Source of the DNA: Bacteroidales bacterium
GTDB lineage: Bacteria; Bacteroidota; Bacteroidia; Bacteroidales; JAADJA01
DNA length: 12,465 nucleotides
Direction: 5' to 3'
Assembly: GCA_021107975.1 (NCBI GenBank)
Contig: JAIORT010000873.1
Location: 1-12,465 of the forward strand
The position numbers and the translations under genes are program-made. The notes below the pieces were generated by a model. That model searched no databases. It saw only the letters and a list, made by a program, of their open reading frames with translations, and was not told where the DNA came from. Each line of letters begins with the position of its first letter. The stretch's first letter is position 1. This document shows positions 1 to 6,948 of the stretch, piece after piece.

Positions 1-1
1 C

Positions 2-82
2 AACTTCCGGTTCCAACTATTCGGGGTGGAAACAGTTTATTACAAAAAATCCGGGGAGGGTGAAGTGAATACTAATGCCTAA
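2..82 (+). CDS. Possible 3' end of a rightward gene, cut by the window edge
   Basis: Reading frame 2 is open from the window edge to a TAA at 80-82 and gives a plausible 26-residue C-terminus that starts NFRFQLFGVETVYYKK and ends in EVNTNA. If real, the gene is convergent with the arginase-fold gene, whose stop codon lies about 65 bases further on. No domain can be named from so short a piece. Frame 1 is also open for 20 codons up to the TGA at 61-63, so the choice of frame rests only on residue composition (alternating aromatic and hydrophobic residues, as in a last beta strand). This is weak evidence. Confidence 0.3.
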   Translation, partial: NFRFQLFGVETVYYKKSGEGEVNTNA

Positions 83-146
83 AGTTTAAATTACTCAAAT
101 TAAAATTTCAAAAAGATCTTTACCAAGGGGAAAAATACAGAGGGAC

Positions 147-1322
147 TTACATCAGCTTCTGGTAAGCCTGCCACCAGCGGTCGGGGATGTCGTCTTTACA
201 GGCAACTTCATAATCGTTATACGAACAGGGTACAAGATGATGGCGTTCGTAAATATTTTTATAATTTGTTTTTACAGGTACATCCATCCACCACCTGTCG
301 CTCTTTTTGCTTTTATAAAATACTAACTGGTCTTTATGGTCTTTGATGGAAACGGTATATTTGATATATTCTTCTTTATCTGTGTAAGGATGGTCGTTTT
401 TACGATTATAATACCCATCAATGAAGTACCATATCATTTGAGCCGCAAGATGCACTGTTTGGTTGTTAATATCATATTTCGGATTGATTTCATAAATACC
501 TAAGGATGATAGCTTATCGCTCAGCCCGGCGTATCTCATTATCCGGCAGATTTCTTCACCATAAAACCCATTGGGTGAAGCATTCCCGTTTCCCGGGGCA
601 TCCGATTGTCTGATTGCTGAAATATCAACCGATATCATATCTGCATTTCTGACCAAAGGTTCTGCTTCTTCCGGTTTTTCTCTAATGTAACCCAACCTGT
701 AAACATCGAAATAAAGGCTCTTCATTAAATTAATAGCTTCCGGGTCAACAAAATATGACTGATAACCAATGTTAGTATAATTGAATAAGAAGTTTGGCTG
801 GTGAAGAATAGTTTTATTCAAATACGATTGTGAGTCGAGTTCCTGATCTGTTTTTCCAAGATCAAAAACCGAATCAACAGCTACTATATTTATAATTCGA
901 CCTAACGATTCATACGCCCTGTAATTGGCGAAAGTTAAATCCTGGCTGCCACCTATAATTATGGGAATGATATTGTTTTTAATCAGTTCTGAGACAATGC
1001 CTGACAGGGCAAAATATGTATCATTTATTTTATGACCTTTTTTTATGTTTCCCAAATCGGCAATACGGACTTTATAATTGCCCCTGAATAGTTTGTACAG
1101 ATGATTTCTGACATAATCGGGAGCGTATGCGCAACCTTTGTTATTAACAGCTTTTCGGTCTTCCTTAACGCCTATTATGGCAATATCAACATCACCAAGC
1201 TCTGGAAATTTATCTTTATTAAAATAAATTTTTATAATGTCTCCTAATTTTTGACTGGATGAATTCTCATTCAAATTAATCTCAGACAATTCCAGAGGCT
1301 CTAAGTATATTGAAATGTCCAT
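147..1322 (-). CDS. Arginase/formimidoylglutamase-fold (ureohydrolase superfamily) protein with a degenerate metal site
   Basis: This is a 391-residue cytoplasmic protein of the ureohydrolase (arginase/agmatinase/formimidoylglutamase) fold. Family landmarks occur in the right order. GGSQD at residues 124-128 replaces GG(D/G)H(S/D), DSVFD at 150-154 replaces DAHxD, and SVDIS at 231-235 replaces SxDxD, followed by a SDAPGNGNASP segment resembling the DPxxxPG loop. Both metal-binding histidines (now Gln and Val) and the last aspartate (now Ser) are missing, so normal two-manganese hydrolysis is doubtful, although automatic annotation would probably call it formimidoylglutamase. Length is somewhat above the usual ~300-350. 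I chose ATG at 1322; a TTG eight codons upstream (1346) is also in frame but less likely. It lies downstream of topA on the same strand, a pairing I recall from other Bacteroidota. Its substrate is unknown, and it may be a pseudoenzyme or have a different activity. The fold assignment is firm; the function is not. Confidence 0.8.
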   Translation of the reverse strand: MDISIYLEPLELSEINLNENSSSQKLGDIIKIYFNKDKFPELGDVDIAIIGVKEDRKAVNNKGCAYAPDYVRNHLYKLFRGNYKVRIADLGNIKKGHKINDTYFALSGIVSELIKNNIIPIIIGGSQDLTFANYRAYESLGRIINIVAVDSVFDLGKTDQELDSQSYLNKTILHQPNFLFNYTNIGYQSYFVDPEAINLMKSLYFDVYRLGYIREKPEEAEPLVRNADMISVDISAIRQSDAPGNGNASPNGFYGEEICRIMRYAGLSDKLSSLGIYEINPKYDINNQTVHLAAQMIWYFIDGYYNRKNDHPYTDKEEYIKYTVSIKDHKDQLVFYKSKKSDRWWMDVPVKTNYKNIYERHHLVPCSYNDYEVACKDDIPDRWWQAYQKLM

Positions 1323-1444
1323 AGTATCAAACTTTTTAATCGTCAAGTTTGTTATTTATACAATAATATTGGAAAAAAGTTATGAGAAATTTGATAAATT
1401 TTATCCCGGAGTGTTTTTTTGAGTAATTCACGTTTATTAATAAA

Positions 1445-1464
1445 GGGGGATGAAAATATCCCCC
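1445..1464 (-). terminator. Probable intrinsic terminator downstream of topA
   Basis: A perfect 7-bp stem (GGGGGAT paired with ATCCCCC) with a 6-base loop begins 13 bases past the topA stop codon. On the minus strand it is followed by a T-rich tract (TTTATTAAT). It may end or attenuate topA transcription before the arginase-fold gene, leaving that gene partly on its own promoter. The T tract is interrupted by A residues, so efficiency is uncertain. The stem also reads on the plus strand, but no plus-strand gene ends here. Confidence 0.6.
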
Positions 1465-1477
1465 GAATAATCTGATT

Positions 1478-3796
1478 TTATTTTTTTTTCTTTTTGCCTG
1501 TCTGCTTTTTATCAGCGGCATCAATTATTTGTCTGCATTCTTCAAGTGTTAAACTTTCGGGATCTTTGTCTTTGGGAATTCTGTAATTCTTTTTTTCTTT
1601 TTTTAAATATGCTCCGTATCTGCCTTTAAGTACGCTGATTGAAGGGTCTTCTTTAAATTTTTGTATTATCTTTTCTTTTTCTTGTTTTCGTTTATTCTCA
1701 ATAATTTCTATTGCTCTTTCGTGCGAAACTGAAAGAGGGTCATCGTTCTTTCCAAGTGAATAAAACAGGTTTGTGTGTTTAATATAAGGACCAAAACGTC
1801 CGATAGCCACAGTCATTTCTTCGTTCTCGTAACTTCCAATGGTTCGCGGAAGCTTAAATAATCCGAGAGCTTCTTCAAGGGTTACCGACTCAATACTTTG
1901 TCCCTTTCTCATTCCTGCAAATTTTGGTTTCTCCTCATCGTTTGATTCGCCAATCTGAACAATAGGACCGTATCTGCCAATTTTTGTATAAACATTTCTG
2001 CCCGTTTCCGGGTCAGTTCCCAATAAGCGTTCACCACTTTGCTTTTTAGATTTTTCCAATGTTTCCCGGATACAATTGTGGAAAGGCGTATAAAATTCTT
2101 TAATCATATCATTCCATACTTTATTCCCATGTGCTATTTCATCAAATTCTTTCTCGGCATTGGCAGTAAAGTTATAGTCCATGATATTATGAAAATACTG
2201 TACCAGGAAATTGTTTACAATGCTACCTATATCAGTAGGAAAGAGCTTGGCTTTTTCAAATCCTGTTTTTTCGGTTTTTATCTCCTCCGTTATGCTGCCA
2301 TTGCTAAGAGAAATAAAACCATACTTGCGTTCAACTCCTGTTCTGTCTGCTTTTTCTACATATTCACGTTTTTGTATAGTAGAAATAGTAGGAGCATAAG
2401 TGGAAGGTCTTCCAATACCCAGTTCTTCAAGTTTTTTTACAAGGCTGGCTTCGGTAAATCTTGGAGGATATTGCGTAAATTTTTCGACAGCATTTATTAT
2501 ATTTCTCCGAAGTTTTTCGCCTTTTGTAAGTGGCGGCAATACCCCTTTTTGAGTGTCGCTAACTTCATCATCTGTTGATTCTAAATATACTTTTAAAAAT
2601 CCATTAAATTTTATTACTTCGCCTTTTGCCACAAATTTTTCTTCCGTTGTTGAAATGTCAATAGTAACATTTGTCTTTTCTAATAGTGCATCAGCCATCT
2701 GTGAAGCAATAGTACGTTTCCAGATAAGTTCATAAAGTCTTTTTCGTGAAGCGTCTCCTTCTATAGTCTGGCTTTCCAAATAGGTTGGTCTGATAGCCTC
2801 ATGGGCTTCCTGAGCAGCTTTTGCTTTAGTTACATATTGCCTGATTTTTACATAATCTTCTCCGTAATTTTTCGTAATCACCTTTTTAGCCATAGATAAA
2901 GCGAGATTTGAAAGATTAACGGAATCGGTACGCATATAAGTAATTTTACCCGATTCATATAGCTGTTGGGCTACAAGCATTGTTTTCGCAACAGAGAATC
3001 CTAATTTTCTTGAGGCTTCCTGTTGGAGTGTTGATGTAATGAAAGGCGGCGCAGGAGATTTTTTAGCCGGCTTTGTTTCAACTGAAACTATTGTAAATTC
3101 TGCGGGAATACATTTATTTATAAAAGCAACTGCTTCTTTTTTTGTTTTAAACCGGGTGGAAAGTTCGGCATCCAAAAAAGTAATTCCACTGCTTTTTACG
3201 ATTTCAAACTTAGCAGTGATTTTAAAAGAAGATTCGGGCTTAAATGCTTTAATTTGTTCCTCCCTCTCAACTATTAACCTCACAGCTACCGATTGAACAC
3301 GACCGGCTGAAAGAGCTGGTTTAATTTTTTTCCAGAGGACAGGAGAAATTTCGTATCCGACAAGGCGGTCTAATACTCTTCTTGCCTGCTGAGCATCTAC
3401 AAGTTTATGGTCAATCCCTCTTGGATTTTTAATGGCATCTAAAATTGCAGATTTGGTTATTTCGTGGAAAACAATTCTTTTGGTTTTTTTTTCTTCGAGA
3501 TCCAATGCTTGTACCAAATGCCATGATATGGCTTCCCCTTCACGGTCTTCATCAGTAGCCAGCCATATTGTTTCAGCGTCTTTGGCAATTTTTTTAAGCT
3601 CGGAAACTATTTTCTTTTTATCGGCAGGTATTTCGTAGTTTGGAACAAATCCTTTATCAACATCAACACTTAAATCTTTTTTTGAAAGATCTCTTACATG
3701 CCCAAAGCACGACTTTACCGAATAATCTTTTCCAAGGAACCTTTCAATCGTTTTTGCTTTAGCCGGAGACTCAACAATTACAAGATTTTTAGCCAT
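1478..3796 (-). CDS. topA: DNA topoisomerase I (type IA, omega protein)
   Basis: TopA relaxes negatively supercoiled DNA by transient single-strand cleavage with a 5'-phosphotyrosine link. The 772-residue protein starts MAKNLVIVESPAKAKTIE, with the Toprim glutamate at E9 and the acidic DEDREGE motif at 82-88. SAGRVQS is at 163-169 and the active-site tyrosine is Y287 in ITYMRTDS. A later GIGRPSTYAPTI motif belongs to the central gate. From about residue 590 there are three short TopoC-type repeats with the pattern GR(Y/F)G(P/A)Y/I (near 606, 667 and 726), then a lysine-rich tail (KKQTGKKKKK). There are no Cys4 zinc ribbons, unlike the E. coli enzyme; this C-terminal design is common in Bacteroidota and Actinobacteria. 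Length is typical. The ATG at 3796 fits the family N-terminus exactly. It is divergent from the peptidase genes and followed by the arginase-fold gene. It is an essential housekeeping gene and looks intact. Confidence 0.97.
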   Translation of the reverse strand: MAKNLVIVESPAKAKTIERFLGKDYSVKSCFGHVRDLSKKDLSVDVDKGFVPNYEIPADKKKIVSELKKIAKDAETIWLATDEDREGEAISWHLVQALDLEEKKTKRIVFHEITKSAILDAIKNPRGIDHKLVDAQQARRVLDRLVGYEISPVLWKKIKPALSAGRVQSVAVRLIVEREEQIKAFKPESSFKITAKFEIVKSSGITFLDAELSTRFKTKKEAVAFINKCIPAEFTIVSVETKPAKKSPAPPFITSTLQQEASRKLGFSVAKTMLVAQQLYESGKITYMRTDSVNLSNLALSMAKKVITKNYGEDYVKIRQYVTKAKAAQEAHEAIRPTYLESQTIEGDASRKRLYELIWKRTIASQMADALLEKTNVTIDISTTEEKFVAKGEVIKFNGFLKVYLESTDDEVSDTQKGVLPPLTKGEKLRRNIINAVEKFTQYPPRFTEASLVKKLEELGIGRPSTYAPTISTIQKREYVEKADRTGVERKYGFISLSNGSITEEIKTEKTGFEKAKLFPTDIGSIVNNFLVQYFHNIMDYNFTANAEKEFDEIAHGNKVWNDMIKEFYTPFHNCIRETLEKSKKQSGERLLGTDPETGRNVYTKIGRYGPIVQIGESNDEEKPKFAGMRKGQSIESVTLEEALGLFKLPRTIGSYENEEMTVAIGRFGPYIKHTNLFYSLGKNDDPLSVSHERAIEIIENKRKQEKEKIIQKFKEDPSISVLKGRYGAYLKKEKKNYRIPKDKDPESLTLEECRQIIDAADKKQTGKKKKK

Positions 3797-3841
3797 TATA
3801 AATTTGTTTTAATAAATAATTATGCTTTCTAAAAAATTGTG

Positions 3842-3876
3842 CAAATGTAAAATAATAAATACATTAAAATCCAAAA
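3842..3876 (-). promoter_or_regulatory. Bacteroidota-type promoter for topA
   Basis: On the minus strand, TACATTTG (3842-3849) matches the Bacteroidota -7 consensus TAnnTTTG exactly. A TTTTG (3872-3876) lies upstream as a -33 element with 22 bases between its TTG and the -7 box, slightly longer than the usual 19-21. The predicted transcript would start about 40 bases before the topA ATG. The leader is AT-rich with no Shine-Dalgarno sequence, as is normal in this phylum. The assignment comes from consensus matching only. Confidence 0.5.
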
Positions 3877-3943
3877 GGTATTGAATATTTTATCGAACCA
3901 TAAGGCTAATTATCTGATAACTATTGACAAATGATCAGTGATT

Positions 3944-3977
3944 GAAGACTAATCCCGATAGCTATCGCTAGAAGACT
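3944..3977. repeat. Intergenic palindrome flanked by short direct repeats
   Basis: The perfect 12-bp palindrome CGATAGCTATCG (3956-3967) sits between two copies of gaagact (3944-3950 and 3971-3977). I recall palindromes of the CCCGATAGCTATCGGG kind and gaagact-type runs in spacers of Bacteroidota genomes, so this may be a copy of a dispersed small repeat. It could form a short cruciform or hairpin, but it has no T tract and does not look like a terminator. No protein-coding potential was seen in the spacer 3797-4056. Confidence 0.5.
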
Positions 3978-4015
3978 GAAGGCGGTAAATATCGTTGTAA
4001 TCTTATCATATCAAT

Positions 4016-4030
4016 ATTTGTTTTAAATTA
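4016..4030 (+). promoter_or_regulatory. Promoter-like element upstream of peptidase gene A
   Basis: ATTTGTTTTAAATTA lies 41 bases before the start codon. A 13/15 match lies at nearly the same distance (39 bases) before peptidase gene B, although the spacers are otherwise largely different. The TTTG core fits the end of a TAnnTTTG box, but the TA half is poor (AATATTTG here). The nearest TTG upstream (3995-3997) is only 15 bases away, too close for a good -33 element. Conservation between the two genes is the main argument. Confidence 0.3.
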
Positions 4031-4056
4031 GCTGCAATAATTAATTCTGTTTAATC

Positions 4057-6948
4057 ATGAAAAAAAGCTACATTTTTGTTATATCCGCCTTTCTGTTAAG
4101 CTTGTTTATTTTTTCTGAAACATACGCTCAAAAAGAAATTCCGCCTGCAGGGTACGAAAAATTAACACCTTTATCAGTAAAGGATTCCATTGAATTGGCA
4201 AATCTTCCCAAGCTAACCTTACCCGAAAGTTTTAAAGGTCCCGATGCTCCGTTATTGCCTTACATTGTAGATAACTCACAAAACATGCACTGGCGTCCGG
4301 TCTTTGCACAGGTTGCTTATGAGTGCGGGCAGGCAAGCGGAATAGGACAGGGTTTTACGTATGCAATAAATCGTTTGAGGAATTTACCTTCAGATGACCC
4401 CGATAATCAATATCCCACTCATTTTTGCTGGAATTTCGGAAATGGCGGTGATGGTTGGTATGGTGTCAGCTACTTCCATAGTTTTGAAATTGTAAGGACA
4501 GAAGGAACACCCAATGTTACTACTTACGGCGGAATGTCTGCCGGGGGTCCAAAACGATGGATGAACGGATACGACAATTATTACCAGGCTATGCACAACA
4601 GAATAGCCGAAGCTTACCAGATAGATGTTTCAACTGAAGAGGGCATATTAACCATAAGAAACTGGATACACAATCATATAGAAAATGCTGATGTAGGCGG
4701 TGTTGCCAGCTTTTATACGTCATGTCCTTATGGAATGTCAACTTTACCAACGGGAACCCCGGAGGCAGGAATGTATGTAATGACAAGCTGGGGTGGCGCC
4801 AATCATGCATTAACAGTTTCCGGTTATCACGATTCAATTTGCTGGGATTATAATAATGACGGGCAATATACTAATCATATAGATATTAATGGAGATGGTG
4901 AGGTTAATGTAAGGGATTGGGAAATCGGTGGTTTGAGGTTTGCCAATAATTATAGCGGAGGTCCCACATGGGGAAATAATGGGTTTTGCTATATGACATA
5001 TAAATCGCTTGCCGATCCTCCCGGAAACGGGGGAATATGGAACAATGCCCTTCATGTTCTTTATGCCAAGGCAGGCACGGAACCTCTGCTTACAACACGA
5101 GTTATCCTGAAACACGATATGCGGGAAATGATAAGGGTACAGGTTGGAATTTCTACAGATATAACTTCCGAAACACCACAATATGTTCTCGGATTCCCGA
5201 TCTTTAATTATCAGGGAGGCAACTATTATATGCAGGGAGGAACTTCAGAAGAGGATAAAACAATTGAATTTGGATTGGATATTACACCATTTCTGAACCT
5301 GATAGAACCCGGAACACCAGCCAGGTATTTCCTGATGGTAAATGAAAATGATCCCAATACCTGGGGAACCGGTGAAATAATCAGTTACTCAATTATTGAT
5401 TATACAAATGGTGTTAACGAAATTATATGTGACCAGTCAAATGTAAATATCACAAATAACAATCTGACCACTTTATGGGTAAATCATACAGTAGATTATG
5501 GTTCGGTTATGATTGATATGGATACATTGCCCCCGGCTACAATGTTTGAGCCATATAGCTGCCAGTTAACGGCTTCGGGAGGAACAGAACCCTATTTATG
5601 GGATTTTGACCTTAATTTTACCGAAACAAATTATACTCAAACATTTCCAATGGTTAACGCCCAACAGTTAACTCCGAGTAATAATGATGATGGCTATGCA
5701 TTAAAACAATTAGATTTCACATTTCCGTTTTACGGAGAAGAATATGATGAGGTAAGGGTTAATGTGGATGGTACTATAATGTTTGAGGATTATTTTAACT
5801 GGCCTTATACAGTATATGACTTTTTTACTTTTACAAAAAATAAGCATATCGCTCCGTTTAATACTGATTTAAGAATTTACCCATCGGGTAATGATGGTAT
5901 GTGGTATGAAGGTGATACAAATTTTGCCATATTCCGTTGGAAAGTATCTGTAAACGGACAACAAGGCACTTCCGAACTGAATTTTGCCGTGCAACTTTTC
6001 AAGAATGGCGATATCAGATTTTTTTACGGGAATGTAAATATTTATTCAGGCATTGAATGGTTATCAGGAGTTTCCGCCGGAGACAATAAATATTACCAGT
6101 TTACCGAAGTTACAAACGATCCTTCTATTACCCCTGAATTTGTCTGTGATTTGGAAGCATCGCATTATCCTGAAGGGTTTGAGATTTCCCGTTATGGTGT
6201 TTTTAGTGGTACCACTAATGAAATCTATAATAACTTTAAGATTAAATTTATGGTAACGGATGAAAATAACCTGAAAGATTCTAAAGTCTTGTTGTTCTCA
6301 ACCGATGGGTCAAATTACTTAGTGATTGATGATTATTCTGTGATTGCAGGAGGTGATGATATGATTGAATATGGTGAGAAAGCCTTTCTGACAGTTGATA
6401 TTAAAAGTCTTAGTGAAGAAATAATTACAGGCGCCGGCATGACCCTCTCAATTGATGATGAGTTTATTACATTATTAGACAGCAGTGAAATATTAGGAAG
6501 TTTTGATCCTGGGGAGATAAGGACATTTACCAATGCATTTACATTTAATGTCGGAAATCTTGTTCCAAATGGACATAACCTTGATTTCAGTACGCTTATT
6601 ACTGATGATTCGGGAGGAGAATGGGCAAGTCATATTTATCTTACTGCTTATGCACCGGAAATTTCTGCCGGAAGCGTTACTGTGGATGATAGCGGCAATA
6701 GTAGTTTGGACCCGGGCGAAACGGCTGACTTGATAGTTACATTAGTGAATGACGGCGGAGCAACGGCAAATAATATTGTAGCTACATTATTTTCATCCGA
6801 TCCTTATGTAACAATAAATGACAATACAGGAAATATTAATATTTTAAGCCCGTATAATAATGACACTGTAACATTTAATGTTACCGCTTCCGCTTATATT
6901 CCGATTGGATATATTATAGAATTTACGATTGATATAGCAGCAGACCTT
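4057..6948 (+). repeat. Tandem gene duplication, copy 1 (shared part)
   Basis: This stretch aligns with 8439-11330 at a constant offset of 4382 bases, with no net insertion or deletion over 964 codons. Identity is uneven. Perfect DNA identity runs through 4144-4283 (140 bp), 4837-4900 (64 bp), 5614-5750 (137 bp) and 6094-6151 (58 bp), while stretches such as 5095-5190 are strongly diverged. Homology fades after the second CARDB-like domain, about codon 964. Confidence 0.9.

Noticed and set aside
1323..1346. N-terminal extension of the arginase-fold gene from TTG at 1346
   Set aside because: It adds only eight residues (TIKKFDT-type lead) from a rare start codon in front of a good ATG at 1322; the family N-terminus fits the ATG better.
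2039..2578. Plus-strand open frame of 179 codons inside topA
   Set aside because: It is antisense to a strongly conserved housekeeping gene, has Phe/Cys/Ser-rich low-quality composition and no recognisable domain; an antisense shadow of the AT-rich coding strand.
3797..4056. Possible small RNA or riboswitch in the divergent spacer
   Set aside because: Apart from the 12-bp palindrome there is no extended stem structure, and no known riboswitch motif was recognised.
4390..4596. Minus-strand open frame inside peptidase A with a similar counterpart at 8772-8978 in peptidase B
   Set aside because: The similarity between the two antisense frames follows directly from the duplicated sense sequence; it is not independent evidence of a conserved gene.
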